Shown one piece after another: positions 1 through 11,908 of a stretch of DNA of 64,000 nucleotides. The stretch comes from Thamnidium elegans. Taxonomy: Eukaryota; Mucoromycota; Mucoromycetes; Mucorales; Mucoraceae. The stretch is from positions 372,001 through 436,000 of the forward strand of contig JAIXMG010000018.1 of the NCBI GenBank assembly GCA_025201345.1, read 5' to 3'. The stretch's first letter is position 1; each line of letters opens with the position of its first letter. The notes below the pieces were generated by a model. It was given only the letters and a program-made list of their open reading frames with translations, did not search any database and was not told the origin of the DNA. The position numbers and the translations under genes were made by a program.

Positions 1-185
1 TGTATGTATGTATGTATGTATGTATGTATATATATATTTTAGTAGAGAAAAGAAAAAAGTGGATCATATTAAGAAAACTGTATATAAAAGAAAAATAAAA
101 ATGGTATATATATAAAAAGAAAGAAAGAAAGAGAAAGAAAAAGAAAAAGAGAGAGAGAGGGAGAGAGAGCATTTATATGTATAAA
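1..185. repeat. Simple repeats: (TGTA)n then GA-rich tract
   Basis: The window opens with seven or so TGTA units (1-28). A purine-rich AAAG/GAGA tract follows at about 115-170. Both are microsatellite-like, and no coding potential is seen. Confidence 0.8.
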
Positions 186-724
186 TTATTCAGATAAAGG
201 AAATGGTAAAGAATCTAAACGAGATCTTAATTCAAACAATATATCTGTCCATTCTTTTTGAAATGTATGTGACCTGTCTATATCTAATGTCTGCATCAAA
301 TGTCGAAAACGATCTAGACAAGCGTCAACAGCCTCTGTTGCTGTTAATAAATCGCCACTATAATAAATCGATCCTTGAGATTCTATAGCATACGCCATCT
401 ACAAATATTATTGACATCATTGTTAGCAACAGCAACAACAAAGAAACAATAATATACAATATTTACCTCATCCACAGCTAAACCATATAAATTTTCAAAT
501 TCTTCTATATGTTTTTGTTGTAAAATATATTCTGTAGAGATATGGTGTTTATTTGGATGATCTTCAATTGATGAAACAGAAGAAGAAGAAGAAGACCTTC
601 TTCTAATACGTGGAAACCAACGTGTAGGTGTAAATAAAATCGAGTCTTCATGATGACAGTGGCAATGACAAGAAGAAGAGTGATCTTGTTTTTGATTAAA
701 TAAAAGTGATGATAGTGTAGGCAT
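186..724 (-). CDS. Small protein of unknown function, two exons
   Basis: I do not recognise this protein. It reads as exon 1 (724-467), a 68-bp intron (466-399; donor GTAAAT after GATGAG, acceptor TTTGTAG) and exon 2 (398-186), giving 156 residues in one frame. The N-terminal half holds a Cys/His-rich stretch (CHCHCHH, about residues 19-25), an Arg/Ser-rich run (RIRRRSSSSSS) and then charged helical sequence. The C-terminal exon is a compact acidic, helix-like segment (EAVDACLDRFRHLMQTLD) ending in PFPLSE. The length of the combined frame and the consensus splice sites support a real gene. Its role is unknown. Confidence 0.6.
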
Positions 725-2788
725 TATTATTATTATAATTATAATTATAATAAAGAAGAAGAAAAAAAAAGTAAAAAAAAATTATACATTATTTATATAC
801 TCCCCCTTTCAACTCAAAATACACTCCTTTGTACTACAACTCCCCTTATTGAGGGGAGTTCAACGATTGACTCCCTCTTTTGTCAAGTGTGTCACCTATG
901 CGTTTTTAATTGCAACAATGTAGTCATAGTCATCCTATTTATGTATAGTATAAACAAACATATAATAAACGTACCTATTTTTTACTCCTCATGGCAACAT
1001 TAGACTGTTAATGCCATTGCGAAGGAGTCTCATTTCAACAACAACAAAAAATACCTGCATCAGGAACAAGTAAGCATCTTGAACGCTCTATAAAGTATAT
1101 TTGAAAAAAAAAAAAAAAAAAAACTAATCGAGTATTTGTTGATAGGTGGCTTTAGTTCAATTTCCTAGTAAGCTTTATATTAGTCTTTATTTAAAGTTGT
1201 ATTTATCTGTAAAAAAAATGCATCCACTAATTTACGGTTGCATTCCCGGTTTGAACCTGCTCGATTTGCAGCTTTTTTGTCGCACACACACACTCTCTAG
1301 TAGAATTCACGCTTTTTATTTGCTTTTTTTTTCAATTTACCGTTTTATTAAAGCGTGAACAATGATAGTTTAAATTGGTTTCTTTTTGTTTCAGTATACT
1401 ATTTTTTTTTAAAATAGATGACACATTTAAAGAGATCTACATAAGAGCCAATCTATTGGTTTCTTCCTTTTTACATCATCAATGGTTCCGAAACTTACTT
1501 CTTTGTAACTTGAATTTGGGGAGGGTTGTTTAATAAAATCAAGTTTTTTTTTTTTGGAAGAGTAAGGAGGAAGGGTTCAGATACATCAATAACCGATATT
1601 TTTCTTTTGGTCTCTTTCTTTTTCTTTTTCCTCGTGTAAAAAAGGCAAATATTACCGACCAAACTTCTTGATAAAACAGTTTAGATCTTTATCCCCCTTT
1701 CTACTACCACTAGGGAGCATTGTTTACGGAATTTCTTGTTTCAAAAAAGTGCGTAATAGCTAGGGTGATTGTTATTATCTATTTCAAAAAGTACAATCAG
1801 CACCTTTTCAATTTGACAGATGAACATTAATAATGTATACAAACCTCCCTCCCCCCCATTAGAAGCATATAATTCGCGTAGGCGAAAAGCTTATCTAACT
1901 GCGTATAATTAGATATATGGGATTATGCTTTAATCACAATATTTTGTTTGTTTTTTACAATTGGACCCAATCTATTTTTTTTGCAAGTAGCGAGAATTAT
2001 CGAACCTTAATTCGCCTGGATTTTTTTTTTTTTTTTTTTTTTTGTCAGGGAGATACGGAATTATGCTAAAAGCGCGACCAGACTTAAATCGAAGCGTTTT
2101 TCTTGTCTATTAGCGTCATAAAAAAACTGCTTTTAACGAATTTCCAGTTTTTTGGAGTATATCTTTAATTTCAAATATAAAGATAATTTACAAGTATTTG
2201 TATATATCCGGTTAACAGAGCGATGTACCAAGATACGATAAAAAGAGCTACTTGTTACTATCATCAATATTATTTAAAGCGATAATTTTATTTAAAGATG
2301 ATCAAAGAATAACAATCGTTTCGTAGCAGTAGATATGTAGTAACCACTTTTTATGTAACTGTAGCTAGAGCTAAATTTTAGGAAGCTTAATATTTTTGTG
2401 TAGTTTTATTTTTTACTTTCTAAAAAAAGCTACGTTTCTCTTGAAGATTGTTAATAAAAAAAAAAGGTTGAAATAAATCAGCTCATTTATTCGTAATAAA
2501 AAGGAGGTCGATTTAATTGTTGTGAAATTAAAGATCGTCATTAAACGTCGGTACCGTTTATCTTTGAAAAGCTACAACATTTTTGTTTATAGTATATTCT
2601 TAATACTATGAAGTTTTTTTTTATCTTTATATTTTATTACTTTTCTTTTAAAGGGCCAAAATATAAGTATTATTTTTAGGTAATATAATCAAGTTAAAGT
2701 TTAGGAAAATACGTATGAATATCTTTAATACAAATATAGTTCAATAGAATTACCAATCAAGCTTTAAAAAAAGTTGCTTTTTTCGTAG

Positions 2789-2824
<36 letters not shown>

Positions 2825-3012
2825 GGATAAACCTCCTTCAAGTTTTTTATACTCTTTAATTTAACGTTTTAAATGTGTATTGCTAAAAAAAAGATCAAAA
2901 TTAAAGTTGAAAAAATATTTTATATCAGTGGTAGTATTGTAATATTTCATATAGGTATTTGGGAGATCTTCTATTAACTAGATAGATAGATAGATATAGT
3001 ATATATTATGCA
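725..3012. other. Gene-free stretch of about 2.3 kb
   Basis: No convincing coding sequence is seen on either strand. It contains an 8-bp inverted repeat (838-845 / 853-860), several A or T homopolymers (one A-run of about 30 at 2791-2822) and, near 2340-2400, sequence shared with the 3' flank of the next Sel1 gene (5190-5250). That part belongs to the duplicated Sel1 unit. Confidence 0.6.
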
Positions 3013-4535
3013 TTAAACTTGAAAGAATTTGATAGGCTCGTTGTGACGATGTTGTTTTTGGAATTTTTCATCTTCTTTACCTTGTGCCAAACCAGCTTTA
3101 GCTATGCCTGTGGAAGGAATAGGTATAGATTTGTGTATAACCTGTGGTACATTCGCATTTTCATATCTATTCACTATTTTTGTCAAATTTTCAATTTCGG
3201 AATCCTTCATTGCTAGTTTTGCTAGCAATATATCAATCTGCTCTTTTGCCTCTCTTGCTTCTCTTTCTAATTCTGTTTCTATTTCTGTTTCTGGCCCCAG
3301 CTCATTTTCCTCAATATCTACCGCTAATAACCGAGATTCAAGCTTTCTAGCCTTTACTTGGTCAATGTATACTCGTGCTGGTTCATACCCATTTTCTAAT
3401 GACTTTTCAAACCACTCTAGAGCAACATCAAGATTAACATCGGTGCCAAATCCATCAAGATACATAGTACCAAGATTCATCTGACCCTCTTTATTTCCTG
3501 CTTCAGCTGCCAGCGCATACCATTCAAACGCTTTATCAAGATCTAACTCTACACCGTTGCCATGTCGATAACAGTATCCAACGTTATTTTTCGCCGTATC
3601 GTCGCTTTCTGCCGCCAACCTATATAAACGAATCGACTCATTGTAATCTCTCTCAACACCTAACCCTTCGTGGTACATGTATCCAGTATTTGTCTGTCCA
3701 ATAGCATGACCACTGTCCGATGCCATTTTATACCATTTGAATGCCTCTTCGTAATTCACAGGTGAGCCGTACCCTTCCTGATACATATGACCCAGAAAGT
3801 TTTGAGCAGGCGTGTATCCTTTTTCAGCAGCCTTTTTAAACCAACGTATTGCCTCTTTATAGTCATTGGTTACGCCTTGACCATAATAAAACTGAACAGC
3901 AATTTTATGCATGGCCTCGTCATTATGGCCATTTGCAGCTTTTCGAAACCATCTCATTGACTCGATATAATTCTGCTGAGTTCCTTCTCCATCTCTATAT
4001 AAATTACCCAAATTAAGCTGAGCCTCTACGTTTCCTCTGTCAGCCGCAATACTATACCAAACAAAAGCCTGCTTGTGATTCTGAGCAAACCCGTGTCCAC
4101 AGTAATATAAGTACCCTATCCAATTTTGCGACGTATGATTCGCTTTTTCTGCAGCCTTCATAAACCATTCTACAGCCAAATTAAAATCTTTCTCTACGCC
4201 ATATCCGTGGTAATACATGACTCCAATATTGTTTTGCGCATCTGTATCTCCCTGTTCTGCTGATTTTAAATACCATGAAAGTGCCACATCGTAATTGACA
4301 TCAACACCATATCCATTCTTATATAAAACTCCTAAAAAATATTGCGCTTCTGCGTGGTTACCCTCCGCCGCTTCTAAAAAATTGTATAAAGCAGCGTTAT
4401 AGTTTTCGCTGTTATATCGTTTCACTCCCTTTTTATACCAGTCGTTAGCCGTTGTTTTGCCTAGGTTTTCCCATTTTTTTTTATTAGTGTTTGCATTTAC
4501 GAAACAAATCTATTTGTCTTACCAAAAAATCCCAT
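3013..4535 (-). CDS. Sel1-repeat protein A (about 10 repeats)
   Basis: This is an alpha-helical Sel1-like (SLR/TPR-like) repeat protein, a scaffold type of fold. Exon 1 is only 13 nt (4535-4523, ATG GGA TTT TTT G). A 62-bp intron (4522-4461; donor GTAAGA, branch-like CACTAAT, acceptor CCTAG) leads into exon 2 (4460-3013), giving 486 residues beginning MGFFGKTTANDWYKKG. About ten 36-residue units follow, of the pattern WY.KAAE.G...AQ..IG.LY..G.GV..DY..A. A C-terminal tail contains a charged coiled-coil segment (EREAREAKEQIDILLAKLAM) and a basic end (HRHNEPIKFFQV). This start was chosen because the same 13-nt exon and splice phase recur in four paralogs in this window. Partners and function are unknown. 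Sel1 proteins in general act as adaptors. Confidence 0.85.
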
Positions 4536-5084
4536 TTTCTTTCTAAACGAAGAAAAAAGCTTTACCAAAAAAAAAAAAAAAAAAAAAAAAAGAAAAAGAA
4601 GCGTAAAAAGAAAAAAAAAGGGAATTGGCTTAGCAAGGTCAAAGGTTACACCTATTTATATTTGTCGCACATGATGAATCACAAATCCTCTGTACTCTTT
4701 CTAAGACACTACGCAAGACTTTTTTCAGCTCATTTCGTACTTTGTAAGTTTCTACAAAGAAGTTAATGGTGCTCTGTTTTTTTATCATATATATGAAGTA
4801 GCTAAATATTTCATATACCCGTTTTCCTAGTTCTTTGTAACGTTACGCTTCGTTTTTTTTTTTTTTTTTTTTTTTTTTTGGTTGTACTAATACATAGGAG
4901 ATTTTCGAAAATTTAAATTTTTTAGAAAGTGTACGAAAAAGGAGCGTTTTACTTTCGTTGCACTATTAAATTATGCGTCTCCATGCTAATATTTTATTTA
5001 CTTGATACATATCCCTTGGTGGGGATGGAACTTGCTTTTCGTTTTTTGCGCTTTGGATTTTTTCGCCAATGGTACTCATACGAT

Positions 5085-5126
<42 letters not shown>

Positions 5127-5344
5127 TTTGTTATCTTGGAATAATCTTTTAACCACGATCTTTTTTACTTCATAGTAGAAATGCAGCAACTGCTTTTATA
5201 TGTATAACTGTTACCAGAGCTAAATTTTAGGAAGCTTAATATTTGTATAATTTAAACATGGAAGACATTTTTTTATTAACATTTCATGTAGGTATTTGGA
5301 TGATTTTCTACTAGATAGATGTGTAGAAATATATGGTAAATGCA
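4536..5344. promoter_or_regulatory. Promoter region of Sel1 A and 3' flank of Sel1 B
   Basis: Upstream of Sel1 A, about 4700-4855 matches 15905-16045 upstream of Sel1 C almost base for base. The shared block includes CTACAAAGAAGTTAA, TTTCATATAC and CCTAGTTCTTTGTAACGTTA. The 10-bp palindrome GTAACGTTAC lies at 4837-4846. Two long A/T homopolymers (4568-4590 and 4853-4879) and an (ATT)n run (5085-5127) are present. No gene is seen here. Confidence 0.55.
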
Positions 5345-7357
5345 TTAAACTTCAAAGAATATGAGAGGTTTTTTGCGACAATGTTGTTTTTGGAACTTTT
5401 CAGCTTCTTTATCCGGTGTTAAACCAACTTTACCTACTTCTATCAAAGGAGTCGGTACATCTGCATTCACATCTATTTTGGCTGTTTTTGTAAGGTTTTC
5501 AATTTCTAAATTCTTCATTGCAAGTTCTTGAAGCAATATAGCAACTTGCTCTTTTGCTTCTCTCGCTTCTCTTTCTAATTTTGTTTCCAGTTCGGTTTTA
5601 ACTTCGCTTTCTACCCGTAACCATATCCGGGATCGAAGCTTTCTAGTCTTTACTTGGTCAATGTATACTCGTGCTGGTTCATACCCATTTTCTAATGACT
5701 TTTCAAACCACTCTAGAGCAACATCAAGATTAACATCGGTGCCAAATCCATCAAGATACATAGTACCAAGATTCATCTGACCCTCTTTGTCCCCTGCTTT
5801 GGCTGCCAACGTATACCACTCAAATGCTTTATCAAGATCTAACTCTACACCGTTTCCATGTCGATAGCAATGTCCGACTTTAGTTTTTGCCGTGTCGTTG
5901 CTTTCTGCCGCCAATCGATATAGACGAATTGACTCATCGTAATTTCTTCCGACACCTAATCCCTCGTAATACATATCTCCAATATTTGTCTGTCCAATAG
6001 CATGACCACTGTCCGATGCCATTTTATACCATTTGTATGCCTCTTCATAATTTATAGGAGAACCATACCCTTCCTTGAACATATGACCAAGAGAGTTTTG
6101 AGCAGGCGTGTATCCTCTTTCAGCAGCCTTTTTAAACCAACATATTGCCTCTTTATAGTCCTTGGATACACCTTGACCATTATAAAACAGTAAAGCAATT
6201 TTATGTATGGCCTCGTCATTATGACCATTTGCAGCTTTTCGAAACCATCTCATTGACTCGATATAATTCTGTCGCGTTCTATATAAATTACCCAAATTAA
6301 GCTGAGCTTCTACATTTTCTCCTTCAGCAGCCTTCGTCAACCATTCTGTAGCTATATTAAAATTTTGTTCTACACCATTGCCATGGTAATACAATGTACC
6401 AATATTGTTTTGTGCAGACGAATGTCCTTGTTCTGCTGCTTTTAAGTACCAGGAAAGTGCCACATCGTAATTGACATCAACTCCATATCCATTCTCATAC
6501 AAAACACCGATATCGTTCTGTGCAGATGAATGTCCTTGTTCTGCTGCTTTTAAGTACCAGGAAAGTGCCACATCGTAATTGACATCAACTCCATGTCCAT
6601 CATTATATAAAACACCGACATTATATTGTGCAAATGAATTTCCTTGTTCTGCTGCTTTTAAGTACCAGGAAAGTGCTTCATCGTAATCGATGTCAACTCC
6701 ATACCCATTGCAATACAATATTCCAATATTGGATTGTGCGTATGCATTTCCTTGTTCTGCTGCTTTTAAATACCAGGCAAGTGCTGTGTCGTAATTGACA
6801 TCAACTCCCAGCCCATTCTTATATAAAATACCAGCTTTGAATTGTGCAGATGAATGTCCTTGTTCTGCTGCTTTTAAGTACCAGGTGAGCGCTACATCGT
6901 AACTGACATCTACTCCATACCCATTTTTATATAAATCACCAATATTATTTTGTGCATCTGAATGTCCTTGCTCTGCTGCTTTTAAGTACCAGGAAAGCGC
7001 CACATCGTAATTGACATCTACTCCATGTCCATTTTTATATAAATCACCAATATTGTTTTGTGCAGATGAATCTCCTTGCTTTGCTGCTTTTAAGTACCAG
7101 GAAAGTGCCACATTGTAATTGACATCAACGCCGTATCCATTATGATATAAAAAACCTAAAAATAATTGTGCTTCTGCGTGATTGCCCTCTGCTGCTTCTA
7201 AAAAACTACCCAGCGCTGCGTTATAGTTTTTACTGTTGTATCGTTTCCTTCCTATTTTATACCAGTCATTGGCTGTTGTTTTGCCTGAATTTTCCGTTCT
7301 TTTTTATTAGTGTTTAATATACGAAACAAATTGATGTATCTTACCAAAAAAACCCAT
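5345..7357 (-). CDS. Sel1-repeat protein B (about 15 repeats)
   Basis: This is a paralog of Sel1 A on the same strand. Exon 1 (7357-7345, ATG GGT TTT TTT G) is joined over a 60-bp intron (7344-7285; donor GTAAGA, branch-like CACTAAT, acceptor TTCAG) to exon 2 (7284-5345), giving 650 residues starting MGFFGKTTANDWYKIG. About fifteen 36-residue Sel1 units are visible. The first seven are near-identical copies (WYLKAAEQGHSSAQNNIG type). The later ones are the diversified units also found in A and C. One unit is shortened by a few codons (LYRTRQNY). The C-terminal tail again has a coiled coil (EREAREAKEQVAILLQELAM) and ends in FFEV. Only the spliced start gives the N-terminal block shared with A and C. 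Confidence 0.85.
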
Positions 7358-8253
7358 TTTTCTTTCTAACCAACCAAGAAAATAGCTTTTGCGTTCCTTT
7401 TAGAAGAAAGAAAAAGAAAAAGAAAAAAATGCTTGGCTTTTCAAAGGCAAAATGTTTAATGTACTCATATTTGTCGTACAAATCCTCCATACTCCTTCTA
7501 CTGCATAAATATGTACGCTTTGTTAGTTTCTACACATCCAGAGGTTTTTCTTGCAGGTTTATTCGTAAACGTTGGTGATTGATTCCTCTCCTTTTTGGGA
7601 ATGGGGGGGGAAGGGAGCTGGGGGTATTTGTGGGTCAAAAACGATATAAAAAGCGTATTACGTAGTATCAAAATAATAAAATTTTGCTGGATAAAAATGT
7701 GTAGAAATAATCATATAAAAAAGGTTGCTTTGGATGGGGGATAAAATCAAAGACAGGAAGTAAAGTGGAAAGACACTATTGTTAAAAAACATGTTAGAGA
7801 ATGTGAATCATAATATAATTATTAACAAAAACACGCGTACCTTATGATTTTAAAAGAGAAAAAAAATACTAACAAATGAATAGATTTTAGAAAAAATAAT
7901 GATACAAATGAGATGAGAATGCCCATACCTTACTAGAATTCAGAACACACGGAAGAAGAAACTGCTCTAAAAAGGATACAATATGTTAGAGTGAATGAAT
8001 AGATAAGAACAATTTTACAAAGACGCATGAATATTACCATACTGAAACCTACACTACACGTGATGATACCTGTTATTAACTTATAATGTTAGCTACATAT
8101 TACTTTGAACCCTCTGTACTAAGCTATAACAATTGATAAATATGTGTATAACAAAGCATAATGTAACAGCTAAAAGTGATATAATGAAAGATAATTAATT
8201 AATAAATAAATCTTGAACTTTCAAGCATATATATACTTCTTTTTCTATTTCTT

Positions 8254-8286
<33 letters not shown>

Positions 8287-8340
8287 TTCTCTCTCTCTCT
8301 TTCTATTTCTATTATCCTTTAATATTTCAATTAAAAACAA
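7358..8340. other. Gene-free stretch; CT microsatellite at the end
   Basis: Upstream of Sel1 B only a short trace of the family promoter is visible (TTAGTTTCTACACATC near 7524). A G-run lies at about 7605-7615 and a CT/TTTC microsatellite at about 8240-8310. No coding sequence is seen. Confidence 0.5.
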
Positions 8341-11300
8341 ATGCCTTCGTACACGCAAAGACTTCGTAATATGGCCTATATTACGAATAAAAAAAGGTTG
8401 AAGCTGGCGGGTTCACAAGTTGGTGACAACAATGAAGAACAAGCAGAAGAAGGTAAGCTTTATTCGTTTTTTTTTTCTTCAAAAAAAAGCTTTTTCTTAT
8501 ACTTTGTATTATAATTAGAGCGCTGCAAACGTTGTGGTCAATCTGGTAATAAGGACGCAAGAAGTCGCCTTTGCCAAAGGAACAAGAACTATGACCCAAA
8601 TAAAGCAGGTAAAAAAAAATCATATATAAAATGATATATTCATCGTTTTATACGATATATATACTTTCAATTTATCTGATCTATTATTTTTATGGATAAA
8701 ACTACTACTCCTACGATAAAAAGGGAAAGAGAAGAGGATACAGATGAAGGCCATCCTCAAAAGAGACAAAAGGTCCCAGGCTCATCCACATCTCAGCAAG
8801 ACTCTATTTCATCAGCTTTTACGTCTACTTCAACCTCAATACCAGCCTCTGGAGGTACCCGTCCTACCACTGCAACCATTAGAGCTGGTGTAAAGAATAT
8901 TCGGTCCGAGGCTCAAAAGCTTGCTAATAGACGAGCACGAGCAGCTGGAAGGAACGCCCGTCAAAGAGCTATTCGAAACCCCAATACTATAAAGCCATAC
9001 CCTTACTGTACAAAAAAAACTGCTATGACACTGAAGCCCCTCATTCTTCTCGAGGATCCATTCTATGCCCTAGTCATATACAAAATACTAGCAAGTTTAT
9101 TAAAGAAAATGTCGGAAAAGGTCATAGAAGGTTTATTAGAAAACATGGGTTACGAGACTTAGTTATTTTAGAACGGCAAGAAAAAGAAATACTTTTAAGA
9201 AAAATATCAGAACTAGTTGAAGATTATCGCCAAGTTGAAATTAAGTCCCAATTATTTACTTCCTATTATATAAGAAACCGTTTGTCTCAAAACTTACCTT
9301 TGCCACCTATTTTATTTCATCAAGCTTTTTTCTATGCATGTATACAAAAAACTATAGGAAGAAATATAACAAACACAAATGTAACTCTTCCTAGAGCAAA
9401 TATTAACGCAGTTTTTGAACAATATGACTGTCAGTTTCTTAATAATCGTGTCGCAATGGAACCCGGTAGAAATGTCCACGCTAATGCACTTGCTTCTCTT
9501 GCCAATATTTCTGCTCAAAATTTAGTTCATCATGTTTCTGAAAATTATACAAATACACTTCGAAACTATATAAAAATCAGATTAAAAGAAGACTTCGTAA
9601 GTATCATACATTAACAGAAAAGAGAGAAAGAGAAGAAAAAAAACTAACTTTTTCATTTTATGGCTCTAGAATTTGAATCCAAGTAATATTAATACACTCT
9701 GTCAATATGTTTTTAATAATTCTGTCAACTCATTCACCGGTGTAACATGGCCAGAAAACATACAAAACACACCTGATGATATAGCTTTAGTCAACACTGT
9801 TATTGGTGCAGGTAGAATTACAAACGAACCTGTCACCATGACTTTGATAACTACTAATCCGGGAGTTTTTCTGCAATACATGTATTGAATGTTGCTCTAT
9901 TTTGAAACATTCAATAATGACAATATCCGAACTTTCAACGAGGTCCAGACAGAAGCATCGTACGCAAGGATGAAGCAAGCCTTGAGCAGAAATGATTTTT
10001 TTAAAGTATTGAACAGAAAAAAAAGAAACAGGTTGTCATTCTTGGCTTTCATATCTATTCATGACAATGTTAACTTTGAAAATACCTTAAGATTGGACGT
10101 TGCTCAATATGAATACATTGTGGATCTAATACAAACAACTCGCAACCAAATTCTTAGTTCCAAAATTTACCTAGACGAAAATAATGAGAATCGTTTAAAT
10201 ATAAGAGTTCAAGATTGTTTCAGACCTGATATGGCGCTATCTATAAAACAATACAAGCTTCTCTCTCTCGTTCCAATGTATTCATTCACTCGCAAATATG
10301 TAGAAATAGATATTGTGCATTTAAGATATTTATTGCTTAAAGTTCAAAGAGAAATCCAAATACCAATGGATATACTAAATCGAAATCGAAATCGAAATCG
10401 AAATAATGACGAAAATGAAAATGACGAAAATGAAAATGATGATGAAAATGATGATGATGGCGAAAATAACATGAACTAGCAACATTATTGTTTAGCCAAG
10501 TATTTGATTTCAAACGTCTAAGGCTTGACCTTAATTAGTAAGTATAACTACAATAATAGTGTTACAAAGCTTTATATTGACGTTCTATTGCTTTATAATA
10601 ATGGAAAACAGATGTTCACTAATATGATACGAACAGATGGTTATGGCATTGATTTTATACTGGCAGGTCCTGAAAGACAATCGAATAAACTTCCTAATCT
10701 AGACGTGAATGATTCTATGCCCGAAGAAATAAACGAACGTTTTCATTTATGAGGTGTTGATTCCGGCCAAATCAACATTTTTACTGCTTCCGATGGACAC
10801 GATACCGACCCTCATCAATTAAGAAAGTACTCCACAGCTGAATATTACACTCGCGCAGAGTTCAAAAAAACAAACCTACATATTCTAAATTACAAAAACG
10901 CGGATCTCCAATTTCAAGAAGCAGAACAACGAATTACAACTCATAAAACTGCTAATTTAGAAAGATTTATGGAATATGTTCATTCCGTTTTAAACAATTT
11001 GGATATCCTTCTTCAATTTTATTACCATCGTTTTACTGCGTTAAGATTTTTAAATTACATAGGTAAACAACGTGCCGGTGCAGAAATGGTGAACATATTC
11101 GTGAATGGTGGTAAAAAGTACTTGAGGCGGGAATTCAAACAGACTGGTAGAGACGAAAAGAGAGGAAATTCCAAGAGAAGAAAAAAACGAAGACCAGTAA
11201 AAAAAAAAAGGAAAGGGGAAGGCAAAACTGAAGTCGTTTGAATCAGATAACCGAATACCTTTGGTAGCCCTTGGGAGTGCTGTTTTTCCTACGAGTATGA

Positions 11301-11656
11301 AAGCAATAATTTCTAGTTTGGCACGTCGTTTGGTGACGACATTGAAAAAAGCTGAGGATGAAGGTCTTTTGGTGATTGTCCCAGTTACAGAGCACATAGC
11401 TTCTAATGTAAGCGAACATAACTTGAATACTTACTTTCTACAAAATATTTAAAGAGACTTGTTCCGATTGCTCTGGAAACAATACAGAGAATGTCAAAAT
11501 CGACGGTGCTTCTTTTTTTTTGGTATATTGCATTGCTTAAATCAATCCTGCAATACCTTATGGCAAAGTGATATCAACGCTTCCCGAAACATGCATTCTA
11601 TTTCCTGGAATGTAATTATGAATTATGAAGTCCCTTCAAGATTCCAAAGACAATAA
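8341..11656 (+). pseudogene. Fanzor-type (TnpB-like) RNA-guided nuclease gene, broken
   Basis: The piece order matches Fanzor/TnpB proteins. Exon 1 is 8341-8452. Exon 2 (8519-8608) encodes a Cys-rich knuckle (CKRCGQSGNKDARSRLC). Next come a basic region, a long helical N-terminal domain, TDG motif (FTNMIRTDGYGIDF), RuvC-I GVDSG (10753-10767), a Lys-rich linker and IPLVALGSAVF. RuvC-II Glu and first zinc-ribbon half read TEHIASN-TCSDC across a 49-bp intron (11408-11456). The second half is HCLNQSC, and RuvC-III is SDINASRNM. Another clean intron is 9597-9669 (GTAAGT...CTAG, phase 0). Lesions are frame changes in an A8 run (about 9010), an A-run (about 11200) and a T9 run (about 11515), in-frame TGA at 9886 and 10750, and a TAG plus frame break at 10477-10540. 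All three RuvC acidic residues and four zinc-ribbon cysteines remain, so decay is recent or some breaks are assembly errors. Confidence 0.8.
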
Positions 11657-11908
11657 TACTCCTCTCAAGTCCTAGTATCAAAAACTAGTTGACGTTTACA
11701 ATGTAAGTTTACATTTTTAGAATATCTGATACTGAAAAAAAAATCTGACTTGCCTATTTTATAATATTAATGCCTAGGCGTGTAATAAATAGAAGATATG
11801 TAGAAATATATGATATATGCATTAAACTCAAAGAATATGAGGGGTTTTTGCGATAACGCGGTTTTTAGAACTTTTCATCTTCTTTATTTTGTGCTAAACT
11901 AGCTTTAG
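11657..11908. other. Spacer between Fanzor locus A and the Sel1 C 3' end
   Basis: From about 11790 this is homologous to the coding ends and 3' flanks of Sel1 A and B. It includes an out-of-frame remnant of the ancestral C-terminal tail (11820-11905), so Sel1 C has a shortened tail. Confidence 0.6.

Noticed and set aside
838..860. AACTCCCC...GGGGAGTT inverted repeat as a transposon end
   Set aside because: It is only 8 bp, and no matching partner or transposase was seen nearby.
4533..4535. Consensus N-myristoylation of the Sel1 proteins (MGFFGK)
   Set aside because: Gly2 is present in A, B and E but residue 6 is Lys (or not Ser/Thr), and Sel1 C has Asp2, so the pattern does not fit well.
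9886..10752. In-frame TGA codons in Fanzor locus A as evidence of TGA recoding or an alternative code
   Set aside because: The housekeeping genes in the window read with the standard code, and the same locus also has a TAG and several frame changes. Simple decay explains the stops.
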